Below, one piece after another: positions 1-11,211 of a stretch of 64,000 bases of DNA. The DNA is taken from contig SWBL01000008.1 of the NCBI GenBank assembly GCA_024195585.1, positions 62,001-126,000 on the forward strand, given 5' to 3'. The stretch is from Aureobasidium sp. EXF-3400. Lineage: Eukaryota > Ascomycota > Dothideomycetes > Dothideales > Saccotheciaceae. The position numbers were made by a program, and so were the translations under genes. The notes beneath the pieces were generated by a model. The model did no database searches. It saw only the letters and a program-made list of their open reading frames with translations, and had not been told where the DNA came from. Numbering within the stretch: position 1 is the first letter of the stretch; each line of letters opens with the position of its first letter.

Positions 1-1383
1 AGAAAAACCTTGACCAAGTTCTGTGCGTTTGCCATAATTCGTTTCAGAACACCAAGTAGCTTGTAGCGGTCGTCGTCCGGAATTTCGTCAAGTGCGTCCA
101 CGACTATGGTGACTGGATTGTCCAAGATGATCTCCATAATCAATCTTTCGCAATCCTCAGTGCGTGGTCGGATCAAGTCAATGCCATCTACTTTACATTT
201 CGCTTGCAGACGATCATACTCGGATGAAAGCACATGGCGGACTTCTGCTCGCGGTCTTCCAGATGTTGTAAGTTGACGCACAATGCTTCGTAGAATTTCT
301 TCTGACCGCCCGCGTTCTTTCTCGGCCTCGTAGTTTGCACAATAGAAGTACGCAAATGGTTCCGTGACCAAATCATTCTGGCGTTCGGTAAGATGCTGTT
401 GGACTACAAGGGATGACAGAACCGATTTTCCACAGCCAGGAATTCCATGGAGCAGAATGGTGGAAGAAGAGCTGGTCGATTTCCATCTCTTGTACTCAGG
501 ATGATCGAGAAGCCACTGGCCGGTACCTACTAAGTGTCTTTCAAGCCGATCTTGATGGGCTGCATGAAAGTCGATCGAAGATATCCATGTAACCAAATTT
601 TTGTGCTGGTGATCGAATTCGAGAGTCCTGAGCCTTTTCGAGAGGTCTTCCACTATCTTTTGGACATTGAGGAGTGTTTCGGAGTCGGTAAGATCGACGA
701 GCTTCAGCAGATCGGTTTCGATAGCCAAAATTCTCTTCTTTTTCTGACTCTCCACGTCCTGGAATACACTGGTAATCAACCGAACTGTGGATAGTAAGCA
801 TATTATTCTAGCTTCATTCTATGATGACTGGCTTACCTGGAGTACTCTTGTCAAAGTACTTGATGGAGTATGCCAGAAAAGCTAGGATCTCCGCGTAGAG
901 TTGAATCAAGGTGCCTGCAACCTGACCAGCGAGTGAAGCAGGTCCCAAAGGCATGTAGAAGTTCTCAAAAGCTTCGTAACAGGAAACAAGGCGTGTGACG
1001 AGCTCCACATTCTCTACCATGGCGCAGAATTCCTCAGATTCGTTGCAGACCAGCTGCAACAAGAATCGTACACCTGCCCATGGCAACGAGGCGTGTGCTG
1101 GATCATACTGTACGGCAATATCTCCGACCTCCTTAAATTCATGAATCCACTTGACGACTTTTTGGGCAACGTCGCGAACGAATATGGTATCACCATTAGA
1201 CCTCTTGATCTTCCACCGCTTGTTGAGGCACAGTTCGTGCTTTTCTTCCGCAGCTTTGAGTGCGGCCGCCACAATGTCACGTGTGTGGGTCATAGAAGAG
1301 TCGAGGATGCCTTTGATGTTAGGTTCAAGTGAGTCATAAGCGAGCTTCCAGTAGTCTGGCTTCGATGGAATCGGTGAAGCCAT
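1..1383 (-). CDS. NACHT-domain STAND NTPase (fungal NLR-like), C-terminal part outside window
   Basis: Two exons are visible, 837-1383 and 784 down to the window edge; the 52-nt intron (785-836) has GTAAGC..CACAG ends. The first ~180 residues form the alpha-helical N-terminal region common in fungal NACHT proteins, followed by a coiled region and the motif WISSIDFHAAHQDRLE that usually precedes the nucleotide-binding domain. The P-loop GIPGCGKS (about residue 295, bases 424-446) and a Walker B-like VTIVVDALDE (bases 85-117) are both intact. By family knowledge, STAND proteins use nucleotide-driven oligomerisation as a signalling switch, in fungi often in non-self recognition; the effector role of this N-terminus is unknown. 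The C-terminal sensor repeats (ANK, WD40 or TPR) lie beyond base 1, so the class cannot be named. Confidence 0.9.
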
Positions 1384-2216
1384 AGCTGCGTACGGCGATA
1401 ATGACTAACGATGTGGACGGGTGTGTTGGGATGCTTGTGTAGTTCCGCAATTCTAAAAAGTGCCTGGATTCAATCGCAGTGGAGTAGCTGCCCATTCATA
1501 TGCCAGAAATCAGCAGCGTCAGACAAGCCTGCAGCCATGCGATGTAGATGCATGTGCTTCTACAATGGCTAATCACACAGCCACTCAAGCTGTGCGTTGA
1601 GTACTTACAATGCATAGCAAGGCTGAGTACTTGAGCTCCGCCTCCATTGCATGATCCTTGTTAGACATCACTGCACCTGTTCGTATTGGACAGAGTGAAC
1701 CCCTCAACTGAAGGCGGTATGCAGCCGCAGACAGCACGGCGCGCCAGCCTCGCAGATAATTGAGCTGTCCCGGGATTAGCGACGATTAGCATGTTCTTTG
1801 AAGATATCTGCTGGCTCATGATGCCCGCTCTGTTTGTAACATTGAGTGTACAGAAGGAGCGCAGTTGATTGGCAGTTATTCAAATGTTGTTGACGTCGCA
1901 AGATTCTGCTCGAGCTAAATTAATGCAAATTTTGTTCACTCTTGTCAGATTATGCAGCATTTCATAACTTTGGTTGGAGCCTTGACCTTCGCGTCCGACT
2001 CAAATTCGTTGATGCAACTTGAAAGAACGACCCTGCAAACATGACACTCGAGAATGTTATGATCAGGTCTAACCAGGTTGTGAGCGATGCAGTTTGCTGC
2101 ACTACCAACATGACTGTCAAGGTAATCTTACAAATTATGCATCGCAAGGTAAGTGCAATATTGACACCCGTGTTGTATAGGACATCAACCATTTCCTAGC
2201 CGAAGTACAAAAATAA
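1384..2216. other. intergenic, no gene recognised
   Basis: About 830 bases upstream of the NACHT gene. Only short open frames with no recognisable motif are present. It probably holds the NACHT promoter and, possibly, unrecognised 5' exons of the gene that follows. Confidence 0.5.
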
Positions 2217-2609
2217 GATCTTGAGGAGTCATCTCCCAACTGCTTGACCCTGGTCCATAGCCTTGATGTCCAGCTCTGGGGACCCACGAAAGAACTGCGA
2301 GGCAATGACGAGACTTTGCAAAGTCCATTCAATGGCTGCACATATCTTGAAGTGCATCAAAAGCTGCAGGATATGGTGGCCGCTACAACCTCCAAACTGG
2401 ACACCAAATGGTTTCTGGTGCTTGATGAGAGATCTGCACAGACTTCTACAGCTGTTATTGTCTGTGTTGAAGATGGAAACGTACTTTCGGGTCGCGTCGC
2501 TTATCCAGTGTCTTCGAGGTATTTATCGGCGGCTAGTATAGGTCATCCTCCCCTTGATGAATTGATTGAGAGCGCAAATGAAGAAGGGGGTGGAGTTATT
2601 CGAGATTGA
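2217..2609 (+). CDS. hypothetical protein, 5' end unresolved
   Basis: An open frame of about 130 codons ending in TGA at 2609, with an in-frame stop just before 2217 and no convincing ATG at its start. The translation has a protein-like composition (WFLVLDERS, AVIVCVEDG, PPLDELIESANEEGGG). A first exon may lie upstream, but I could not find a splice that keeps the frame. The WFLVLDERS-type core is vaguely like small uncharacterised fungal proteins with a conserved WFxxxDERS motif; this is a weak impression, not an assignment. A decayed gene is equally possible. Confidence 0.35.
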   Translation, partial: DLEESSPNCLTLVHSLDVQLWGPTKELRGNDETLQSPFNGCTYLEVHQKLQDMVAATTSKLDTKWFLVLDERSAQTSTAVIVCVEDGNVLSGRVAYPVSSRYLSAASIGHPPLDELIESANEEGGGVIRD

Positions 2610-2867
2610 GTAGAGATTTCATATTGATCATGCTGCGTTCTAGAAATACAGCTGGAGAAGAGAGACCTTTGAACCACTTCCACAAAAATGCATAATTATG
2701 CTACAAACATCCAAATGCACACTTGACATCCGTAATCAAGTATGGCCACGAGATGGCCTGAAATCAAATGCTCGCACTCCTTGCATACCGCTTCCTTTCG
2801 CCATGAACCGTCCATCTCGATAGCTGCATCGATAGCCTCGAGCACAAGGGGTGGTCGTTGTGTAGAG

Positions 2868-3359
2868 TTAACGCGAACCCCAGAATAGCGATCGCGAAGC
2901 TTTCTCGGGAGCCATCCGAACCATTTGAGTCGTAACGGTCGCTCCAAACAGGGCGAACGAGAGTATGGTGCAAGATGCTGTCTTCAGGACGTGGTACATG
3001 TAGTCTGGCTTACGCCATGCTGGTTTCTCGTCGCCGGTTCGTCTTGAAGTCATGACGTTGCGGATGTCGGAAGCGCCTTGAACGTAGAGGTAGGCAAGAA
3101 TGCCGACTGCGCCCATCGTGAAGCTAAAGCTTCTTGAATGACCTTTTGCGAGGTTTGAGTTTGTGGCAGCTCCGTAGAGGAAGATCATGGGTAATAGAGG
3201 CTTGTACTCGTTCATCTTGATGGGACTTCTGGTTTTTCTCGAGATGCTGATGAGAAGGTTGTCAGAAAGAACATCCCTTGGAACTGTGATAACCGTTTGT
3301 TGGGAACGCATATGCAAGCCAAGTTCTGTTGGAAACATCAGTCGACGAGAATAAATCAT
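2868..3359 (-). CDS. hypothetical small membrane protein
   Basis: A 163-codon frame from ATG at 3359. Three hydrophobic stretches can be seen: around residues 55-72, 82-98 (FTMGAVGILAYLYVQGA) and 130-150 (ASCTILSFALFGATVTTQM), separated by basic loops, which suggests a small integral membrane protein. I do not recognise a family. A second open frame continues just downstream (2696-2947), so an extra C-terminal exon is possible, but I saw no clear intron. It is divergent from the Gal80-like gene, with about 240 bases between starts. Confidence 0.45.
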   Translation of the reverse strand: MIYSRRLMFPTELGLHMRSQQTVITVPRDVLSDNLLISISRKTRSPIKMNEYKPLLPMIFLYGAATNSNLAKGHSRSFSFTMGAVGILAYLYVQGASDIRNVMTSRRTGDEKPAWRKPDYMYHVLKTASCTILSFALFGATVTTQMVRMAPEKASRSLFWGSR

Positions 3360-3597
3360 GGTTTATGTCAGAGCATTAAATCTTGGCACAAGCTCTCACA
3401 ATCGGAAGCTGCGACATCCGACAGCTCCTGCTTGGTAATCCTCACATGTTGACGAATCGATTGGAACATCCTTATATCAAGAAATATCTACAATTGAAGC
3501 TTTGTGATAAAACCAGAGTTGCTGCATTCCTGCCTGTTTGCATCCTCAAATTCTTGAAACTCTCTCATCGAACACACCTCAACGTCAACATCTAAAT

Positions 3598-4698
3598 ATG
3601 GCACCAACTTGCGTTGGAATCATTGGCCTTTCTGCCTCAGGCTATTCCTGGGGAGTATCCGCCCATCTCCCATACCTCAAAGACTCTTCGAAGTATAAGA
3701 TCACTGGTGTCTGCAACTCATCAGCCGAGTCCTCGCAAAAGGCAGTCGATGCTCATAAACTCACGGATGCCAAAGCATATGGCTCTCCTGCAGAGATGGC
3801 AGCAAGCTCCGATGTGGATCTTGTTGTCTGCTGTGTGCGAGTGGATCGCCACTACGAGGCCATCAAACCTGCTATCGAAGCTGGAAAGGACTGTTTTGTT
3901 GAGTGGCCATTGGCTTCAAACTCCGAGCAAGCTACGGAACTGCTCCAACTTGCTGAGCGCAAGGGTGTCAAAACCATGATTGGTCTGCAGGGCCAGATGA
4001 GTCCTGTCATCAGCCGTGTCAAGGAGATCATCGAGAAGGACAAGGCAATCGGCCGCATCGTCAGCTCTAACGTCACTCTGGCTGGTATGCTAGGCACCAA
4101 GGAAACCACAGAGGCTCATGAGTATCTCAACTTTGCTGAGATTGGTGGTAACATGTTGGTCATTCCCTTTGGACACTTGTACGATGCCATAAGCTACACT
4201 CTTGGCGAGCTCAAAGATGTTTCTTCGACACTGTCGGTGCAGTATCCAGATGTTCCAGTCAAGTCTGCCGATGGCTCAAAGGTCTTGAGAACGATCAAAC
4301 GTACTGCTGCCGATCACATCACCATGTCTGGTCTCCTCACCAACGGTGCCCATTCTTCAGCGACCGTGACCGGTGGTCAAGCTCATATGGACGAGTCAGC
4401 CATGGTGTGGAAGATCGAGGGCGACAAAGGCGTCATTGAAGTACGCGGTAAAGAGCCCTTCGCTCTGAGCATGTCGCTAGACATCAAGATCAGAATGCAG
4501 CTGTTCGAGACTGGCGAAGTCAAGGAAGTCGAGTTTGATGACGATAAGCCGGGTCCTCCTGGAAATGTTGGAAGACTTTACGAGGCTTTTGCTGATGGTC
4601 AGTATTATCCTGATTGGAAGTGGGCTGTTAAGCGTCATACTTGGGTGGATGCTCTCTACAAGAGCAACGATTCGGGCAGGCGCGCTTCCTACGTCTAA
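3598..4698 (+). CDS. Gal80-like Gfo/Idh/MocA family oxidoreductase
   Basis: Intronless frame of 366 residues from the ATG at 3598; an in-frame codon further upstream exists but the dinucleotide-binding motif begins right after this ATG. The N-terminal Rossmann strand reads CVGIIGLSASGYSWG, and FVEWPLASN plus IGLQGQMSP match the conserved core of Gal80 and related NAD(P)-binding proteins. Members are either dehydrogenases of sugars and sugar derivatives or, as in yeast Gal80, catalytically silent regulators. The EWPLA motif replaces the EKP lysine motif of active Gfo/Idh/MocA dehydrogenases, as it does in Gal80, so a catalytic role is uncertain. Convergent with the carboxylesterase gene, about 195 bases between stops. 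The substrate cannot be inferred. Confidence 0.85.
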   Translation: MAPTCVGIIGLSASGYSWGVSAHLPYLKDSSKYKITGVCNSSAESSQKAVDAHKLTDAKAYGSPAEMAASSDVDLVVCCVRVDRHYEAIKPAIEAGKDCFVEWPLASNSEQATELLQLAERKGVKTMIGLQGQMSPVISRVKEIIEKDKAIGRIVSSNVTLAGMLGTKETTEAHEYLNFAEIGGNMLVIPFGHLYDAISYTLGELKDVSSTLSVQYPDVPVKSADGSKVLRTIKRTAADHITMSGLLTNGAHSSATVTGGQAHMDESAMVWKIEGDKGVIEVRGKEPFALSMSLDIKIRMQLFETGEVKEVEFDDDKPGPPGNVGRLYEAFADGQYYPDWKWAVKRHTWVDALYKSNDSGRRASYV

Positions 4699-4892
4699 TA
4701 TAAGAATACACGATAATTTGCTAGATCACAAGCATACGAGCGCAAAATCAACAAATATTATCGAACTTTCATTCTGTTCTAAAGTAAGCACCATTATACC
4801 TACTCGAAACCACTTAAGCGCTCCAGTTGTCGATGTTCAACGGAAATAGCAGCTGTCTGACTGGTCAGACATGACGTTCATCCGCGAACCAC

Positions 4893-6757
4893 CTAAAGAT
4901 TACCAAGGTCACCATTATAAGTACTGCCACAAGCAACAATACCAGTGCAGTTGGTGCCCTTACGCGCCATGATGAGCTCCTCAATATAGCTCACTCCCTC
5001 GGCACGCCAAATATCAGGCTTGGAGCTCGATGTAGCGTTCTGCTGGAAGTAGTAAAATTCAGGCTCATCTGCATCGACAGAAACCCAAGGCTCTGCTGGT
5101 ACTGGATATGTTGTCAGCAAAGACGAGTCTGCTCCAAAGTGAAACGCAGGACTTACCACCAAGATGCATGTTCGGATCGCCATAGTTGACAAAACTAATC
5201 CACATACGACACATCTGTTTGGCCAGGGTGACGAGTGATTCACGTGCTGGGCCGCCCAGTGGGTTGGGATTGCCATTTTGAGGATATCCAAGACCTTCTG
5301 TGTTGTAAAAGACAAAAGCTACTTCTTGGAAGTGGACTGCTCCGGCGAAATATGGGAGGCCGTTAACAAGGGCGTTGAAGATACTGCAGCCAAGATTAGT
5401 CGGAGTGTGCTGAGAATCGACAACCGAACTTCAGGACTTACTAGGTGTAGGACGTGGCACCGTGTCTTGCCCACCAGTGTGCTGTCAGACGTCTCCCGGC
5501 ATTCATACTCATATCCTGACCGATAGCAGCGGCGCGCTTAAATTGAAGCCCGATGGTGGCGTTCGGTCTGCCATGGAGGGTACTAGGTACACCAATATCT
5601 GGAATGTCAGGGTAGAGAATCGCAATATCATGGGCTGTGGCATTATCATATCCTGACCTGATGAGATATTTCAAGACTTGCTGGGTTGTATTGAGGCCTC
5701 CTGGGCCAAACCCAACGCCCTCGGCCTCGTTGACGCCGATGATGTAAGGGACCTTGAGGAAGTCACCCTTGGCTAGTGCTTGTGATGCAGTCTGGGTGAA
5801 CCAGTCTCCATCGACGACAGGACCGTAGCGAGCTCCTAGAGTAAGGGTAGAATTGATGACAGAGTTGAGCTTGTCAGTTGGTACTTTGCGCAGGCAATCA
5901 AGCACCGAACCAGCACCATTACATCCTGTGGCCTTGCTGATATTGGCGATGACGGGTTCCCAGTCTTCGACATCAAAGTCAGGTTGCAGTCCAACAGGAG
6001 CTCCTGATTCAGCAATGGCTGCATGGAAGAGACTGTCATTACGACCATTGTAGGCAAGTAATTGAGCCCCGACACTGGTACCACCTGATGATTCGCCTTG
6101 GATGGTAACACGATTCGGATCACCTCCAAAGGCGGCGATGTTTTCTTGAACCCATCGAAGAGCAAGACGTTGATCTCTGAATCCATTCATGGTGTTGCCT
6201 GATTCTTGGATCTCACGTCCATAGAGGAAGCCCCATGAAGACAGGCGATAATTGATGCTGACAGCGATGATGGGCATGCCTGCTTCCACGGACTGTTGAA
6301 CGATGAAAGATTGGTTGTAACGATGGTCTGCACTGCCACCCATGACAAGACCTCCTCCGTGAATCCAGACAAGTACCGGGAGGCTCTCGCACGAACCTGC
6401 TGACTTGATGACATTCAGAGTCAGGCAGTCTTCGCTCACATAGTTGCCTTGGCTCCAGGTGTCTCTGCCATATCCAATGCACTCTGGACTGTACTGGGTA
6501 GCGTTCCTGGTTCCAGACCAGGTAGTGTTCAGAGATTGAGGGACTCGGAAACGTAGATCGCCGACAGGAGGTTGGCTGTATGGCATTCCGAGGAAGTTGT
6601 CGGTGCCATAGGCGGATGCATAATAGCCTGTGTAGGTGCCGTTCTTGACGTGTACGGTAGGCACGGAGCCTTGATGGTTGTCGTTTCTCTTTGTGACAGC
6701 CGCATATGCAGCATTGAGAAGCACAAAGCCGCTCGCTAGAGCTTTGATATTGACCAT
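4893..6757 (-). CDS. secreted type-B carboxylesterase/lipase
   Basis: Three exons (5442-6757, 5157-5383, 4893-5101) give 583 residues, the usual size of the family. A signal peptide (MVNIKALASGFVLLNAAYAA) is followed by the mature chain. Family signatures are in order: EDCLTLNV, the oxyanion-hole WIHGGG, the nucleophile elbow GESSGG near residue 220, and the region HFQEVAFVF on exon 2 holding the catalytic histidine. Many N-glycosylation sequons fit secretion. The family is a Ser-Glu/Asp-His alpha/beta hydrolase acting on esters; substrate cannot be told from sequence. Introns have GTAAGT donors. A TATA-like TTATAAATAT lies about 55 bases upstream of the ATG. Confidence 0.93.
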
Positions 6758-6812
6758 TGTGAAGGAAGATGAATTTTACTTGGATTGAGTTTGTGCAACC
6801 AGCGAGAGTCTC

Positions 6813-6822
6813 ATATTTATAA
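6813..6822 (-). promoter_or_regulatory. TATA-like box of the carboxylesterase gene
   Basis: TTATAAATAT on the minus strand, about 55 bases upstream of the esterase start codon; position and composition fit a TATA element, not proven. Confidence 0.45.
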
Positions 6823-7378
6823 CTATCAGTTCTCAACATGAATACCATACCAAACATGACCCCGCCTTGGGCTTGATCTCGTGGTACTTCTGAGATGAAG
6901 CTGCCCCGCTTCTGAGGTGATATCTTGTTGCATTGTGCCGTGGTATGGTGGTAATTGGCAACGGCAGAGGCTCAGATTTCGCATACAAATTGACTCTCAA
7001 GCAACTGCCGTTCTGCTTTGCTTGAACGATCTGCGATGTATAGCTGCATGACAGGGAAGGACCGACTCATGCGGGCATCGGGGCCGAAACCCCTCATCAT
7101 CAACCCCGCAAACAAGCCCTGGATATGCACTCCACATACAGATCAACACATGGCGAATACCTTGGTGGAGGCTTATACAGCTTTCCAGTATGACGTGCTG
7201 AGATGTTGTGGTCAAGAAGACACATGGCCGGTTAAATGATGTCGGCCGTCGTCGGCCGGACTTGCCAGATCGAGAATATCTTGCCAGCACAACTCCACAT
7301 GATACAGCAAGGTGGGGACGAACAAGAGAAGTGGAGGACTACACTTGCGGAGGCTGGTGTTCAAGGTTGTGACAAAGC
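6823..7378. other. intergenic, no gene recognised
   Basis: Between the esterase promoter and the 3' end of the F-box gene. It holds only short frames without motifs; I see no gene, tRNA or repeat. Confidence 0.5.
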
Positions 7379-8619
7379 CTAAGATTTCTCTCGTGTCAGT
7401 TTCTCCAGCCATCTCCACAACGACTTCGTACTCAAAGCTTGCAGAGCCTTGCAGCCAAGTCTGTGTGTTTGATTAGCTCCGACCTTTTTTCGGTCTCTGC
7501 TCACTGACCTTGCGAGCTTTTTTGGTGGGTCCTGTATAGTGTTGACCAATGATACGCTGTCGAGATTGCTCGCACTGCTTTCGTGCGACCACCGAGCTTT
7601 GAATTGGTCAAGAGAGTCCCAAGGTCCAGGTCTAGGATGTTCCATGATTCTCCAGATATCCAAGATGATCTCGATTACTCCCTCTGGATGTTTGCAGACT
7701 GTCCATTTACAATCGGCCAGGCAAGCGCTACACCTGCGTAAATCTGAAGATTTCGTGCAAGCCTCGTCCATTATGAGCCTGGATACTTCGGAGACGCTCC
7801 AATCCACCCGCGCGGGTAATGGTAGCAATGGGTTGTTACGATTGAGATGCTCGCAGACGGGAAAGTATCGTACTGCTCTTCGAGCCCATAAAAGCTTAAG
7901 TCGATCATCTCTTTTTGAGACGAATGAACGTTCTGGGGTGTATAACAAACGTTGGCAAGCGTGTGTCATAAGTCTCCCTCCCGAGAGCTCCGGCTGGACA
8001 CTGGCCCTTGCTAACCATCTTGCCGGAGGGCGTCTCACCTCGTTGCGAGTCTGCCAATCCGTGTGCAGTGTGATACAATTCAAGTTCCTGTCTCGAGCAG
8101 AACCCCGTGCATCACAATCCAACACAGCTCTTATACACCACCAAGGCAGATAAATGCCCGCGGCCACCTGTATCGTCGCGCAATACGCTTCCTCTGAACA
8201 AGTTCCACAGTCAAACCAGTCGCTCCGTGATGTACCCCTCTTGTAGAAGGTGAAACAATACCCGCACAATGAGTGACTTGTGGATTCAGCCATATCAGCT
8301 TGAGGAACTCGAGCTTTTTGTTGAGTTCAGGAGCCCACGGCTCCACGCAGGACCAGTGTGGGGGTCCATGAAGGGCTGAGGCCCAGATTTGTCGCAAATG
8401 TTCGTCCTGGTACAGCTCGCGACATGTCAAGGAGAGGCACGCAGTTTCTGCAACGCGTAAGTGTTCTACTATGCTGTAGAGCAATTCGACAGGCAGTCTG
8501 CTCAGAGACCCGGCCTGTTTAACTGTTCGTCTGTTTGAGGAAAGTGTGGTAGGTTGCAAATCTAGCGATTTCTGAAGACCGGAAGGGCTTGCGCGTTCTT
8601 GCATTGTCTGGACCAACAC
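7379..8619 (-). CDS. F-box protein with an apparent -1 frameshift
   Basis: The first frame (from ATG 8619) carries an F-box: SLSRLPVELLYSIVEHLRVA and CLSLTCRELYQ, residues ~38-75. It loses homology after EFLKLI near 8295. The continuation lies in another frame, 8293 to 7379, with family landmarks seen in many fungal F-box proteins: SLCGYCFTFYKRG, RYFPVCEHL, DLRRCSACLADCKWTV and ILDIWRIMEHPRPGPWD. No intron fits the join; inserting one base near 8294 would restore a continuous protein of about 410 residues. F-box proteins are adaptors of SCF ubiquitin ligases; the target is unknown. Either a sequencing indel or a recent pseudogene. A possible upstream first exon (8817-8861, ending at GTAAGT) may be 5' UTR. 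Confidence 0.75.
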
Positions 8620-9264
8620 GGCAGGGTTTTGGAAAGGAGGGAGTATATGAAATTAGCGAACCGTGTCGGGATCCAGATAACAAAAGGCATATCGCGTGCA
8701 GTAGGATCAGAGGACGCGAGAGATTTTAAATGAGCCGCTTCATCTCTTCGCAAGTGGTGCGCTGTATTGAGCCAGATACGCATAGAAAAAACACTAATTT
8801 GGGAACATAGACTTACATATTGGCTCTCATCAGCAAGATCTCCCTCAAACTCCCTCAGCATGGTTCAGGTATATCTGTCGAAGCTCTGGGGGTAATTGAT
8901 TCACGCCAAGAGTCTCAGAAGGTTTGCTCAAGTTGAGGCTTCCATAGATCTTCGTTGGTCACAGCACAAATGTTTGTATGTGTATGTCAACATACGAAGC
9001 AGAAGCGATAAGGAGTTGTTCGGTGGATTGAATTTTCATGGCATTAGCGATGGTGCTAGATCACAGCAGCCGATCGACAATTTCGCCCTTACTATCATGG
9101 TTATTGCTAGTCCTCGCATGTGCATGGGTATTCGAGTGGCCCCCATCGACGAGAAAGACATCCTGAAGACGAAGGAGAAAACGAAGTGTGTGGAGTGATC
9201 ACGCTGCCGGTAAGTGTGTCCAGCATCTCCATTTCTTCAAAACTCTTTGAGGATAATGGTGCCA
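8620..9264. other. intergenic, possible 5' leader of F-box gene
   Basis: No convincing gene. A GTAAGT donor-like site on the minus strand at about 8816 could mark a 5' UTR intron of the F-box gene. Confidence 0.4.
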
Positions 9265-9600
9265 TCATGGTTCCAGATGAGTACAACAAAGACAGTTCCG
9301 TGTCAAAAGCAGCTCCGTATCAAAAGAGGAAGGAGTGTCGTAGCGAACCTCGGTCCCTGCTGAAACGATTGCAATTTGCCTTGGCGTGTTTCGAACCTTC
9401 TTTTTCTTCACCACTTTCCCAGCCCTAGTTACAAACATATCACCAACTTTATACGGACAAGTCACGCCTCTTTTCTTTAGCCTACGTAACGATACGGCCG
9501 GATGCATCTTACCCCTCGCGATGATATGCGTTCTTCCACGAGTCACGGAGCGGATATACTCCTCGGCTCTGTCTGGCTTATGACCTTTGGACGCCTGCAT
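9265..9600 (-). CDS. hypothetical small basic protein (doubtful)
   Basis: A 111-codon frame from ATG 9600 encoding a strongly basic protein (KHPAV-type region around residues 30-70 with RRLKKRG and KVVKKKK). No family recognised. It might be one exon of a larger gene or a chance frame; the only support is its length and its fairly uniform composition. Confidence 0.22.
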   Translation of the reverse strand: MQASKGHKPDRAEEYIRSVTRGRTHIIARGKMHPAVSLRRLKKRGVTCPYKVGDMFVTRAGKVVKKKKVRNTPRQIAIVSAGTEVRYDTPSSFDTELLLTRNCLCCTHLEP

Positions 9601-9768
9601 ACCACTTCGTCTGGATCAACAAACTTGCTTTAGGTGATTGATGCGGAATACGACTCTCTAGACGGTTAGGGCTTCACGAAGCAATATGTCTGTGGTCACG
9701 ACGGCCGCAACCGGGTATGCATGCCTGCAATTGTTGTAGGTCTCTATCCGTGGTGCTAGGCTTCAGAG

Positions 9769-9776
9769 TATATATA
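9769..9776 (+). promoter_or_regulatory. TATA box of the mannanase gene
   Basis: TATATATA, about 80 bases upstream of the mannanase ATG, a normal distance for an inducible fungal secreted-enzyme gene. Seen directly; function inferred from position. Confidence 0.6.
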
Positions 9777-9855
9777 CCTGGGTGCATCTTTAGTTTGTTT
9801 CTTCCATCCTCATCACGATTGTTCCTCTTCACCCCTTCTAGTCCTTGTTCAAGAC

Positions 9856-11211
9856 ATGAGATACTCATTCTCCATCGCGGCTCTGGCAGCCGCAGGAAGC
9901 GCCTTTGCACAATCGACAGTTCCTGCTTACGGACAGTGTGGCGGTCAAGGTCATACTGGATCATCTGTCTGCGTATCTGGATATCATTGCAACAAAGCAA
10001 ACGACTGGTACTCGCAATGTGTTCCAGACTCAGCATCATCCGTCAGCACGTCAACCTCAAAAACGCCTGTGTCCTCTTCTCTGACCACTATCGTATCCAA
10101 GCCGCCTGTCTCTCCATCCAAGACGGTTTCAACATCCAAAGCCGTAACAACCACAGCAGCCAGTGGCTCTTTCCCTACAAAGTCGGGCACAGAATTTGTC
10201 ATCGACGGCAAGGCTGGTTACTACGCAGGCACAAACTTGTACTGGATCGGTTTCCTGACCAACAACTCCGATGTAGACCTTGTCATGCAACACATCGCCA
10301 GCTCGGGTCTGAAGATTCTGCGTGTCTGGGGCTTCAATGATGTGACCACAATTCCCTCTGACGGAGCAGTCTACTTCCAGTCCTTTGCTAACGGAGAAGC
10401 AACCATCAACACTGGGGCGAATGGACTTCAGCGCCTTGACTACGTAGTCAAGAGTGCGGAAGCTCATGGTATCAAGCTGATCGTCAACTTTGTCAACAAC
10501 TGGACCGATTATGGTGGCATGGCAGCTTATTTCTCATATGCTGGAATCACATCAAACGCTCAGTGGTACAACAGCACCAAAGCACAAACCCAGTATCAGG
10601 AATACATCAAAGCAGTTGTATCGCGCTACATCAGCAGCCCAGCAATCTTTGCCTGGGAACTCGCCAATGAGCCTCGCTGCACGGGTTGCGATCTTTCCAC
10701 CTTGAAGACTTGGATTGTTGATACATCAAGATATATCAAGAGCATCGATGCCAAACACATGGTTACCACTGGCGAAGAAGGCTTTGGACCGATTCCAGGT
10801 GATGACGGCAGTTACCCATACCAGTTGTCTGCTGCGGGAAGCAACTTTACTGCAAACTGTGAGGTGTCCACAATCGACTTTTGCACCTACCACCTATACC
10901 CAGAGTCCTGGTCTGTAACACCTACTCTTGAGTGGGGTAGTCAATGGATCAAGGCACATGCTAAGGCCTGTTCGGCAGTTGGCAAACCTTGCTTGCTCGA
11001 GGAGTTTGGTGCCAGCAACAACTGCACAATCGAGAGTAGCTGGCAGGCTACTGCATTGAAAGCCACTGGTACAGGAGCAGATCTTTTCTGGCAGTATGGC
11101 GACACTTTGAGTACTGGCAAGACGAGTCAGGATGGCAACACGGCGTATTACGGTGATGCACTGTACACCTGTCTGGTTACTAACCACATCAAAGCTATTG
11201 ATAGCTTGTAG
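9856..11211 (+). CDS. secreted endo-1,4-beta-mannanase, CBM1 plus GH5 (subfamily 7 type)
   Basis: Single exon of 451 residues. Signal peptide (residues 1-18, ending AFAQ), then a fungal cellulose-binding module CBM1 (about 22-56, [13 protein letters not shown]...CVP with conserved cysteines and aromatics), a Ser/Thr-rich linker (57-115), and a GH5 catalytic domain. The acid/base Glu272 is in WELANEPRC and the nucleophile Glu383 in LLEEFGA; HLYPESW fits the conserved His/Tyr strand. This architecture matches fungal GH5_7 mannanases that cut mannan and glucomannan in plant walls while held to cellulose by CBM1. The start codon is supported by the signal peptide and the TATA box upstream. Confidence 0.95.
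   Translation: MRYSFSIAALAAAGSAFAQSTVPAYGQCGGQGHTGSSVCVSGYHCNKANDWYSQCVPDSASSVSTSTSKTPVSSSLTTIVSKPPVSPSKTVSTSKAVTTTAASGSFPTKSGTEFVIDGKAGYYAGTNLYWIGFLTNNSDVDLVMQHIASSGLKILRVWGFNDVTTIPSDGAVYFQSFANGEATINTGANGLQRLDYVVKSAEAHGIKLIVNFVNNWTDYGGMAAYFSYAGITSNAQWYNSTKAQTQYQEYIKAVVSRYISSPAIFAWELANEPRCTGCDLSTLKTWIVDTSRYIKSIDAKHMVTTGEEGFGPIPGDDGSYPYQLSAAGSNFTANCEVSTIDFCTYHLYPESWSVTPTLEWGSQWIKAHAKACSAVGKPCLLEEFGASNNCTIESSWQATALKATGTGADLFWQYGDTLSTGKTSQDGNTAYYGDALYTCLVTNHIKAIDSL

Noticed and set aside
2696..2973. Short minus-strand frames downstream of the small membrane protein
   Set aside because: No splice signal found that links them; left out as separate genes.
7539..8153. 204-codon plus-strand frame opposite the F-box gene
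   Set aside because: Antisense shadow of the cysteine-containing half of the F-box protein; no motif of its own.
8230..8270. 38-nt intron (GTCACT..CAAG) that would fix the F-box frame
   Set aside because: Too short for a fungal intron and it would remove the CGYC motif that belongs to the family.
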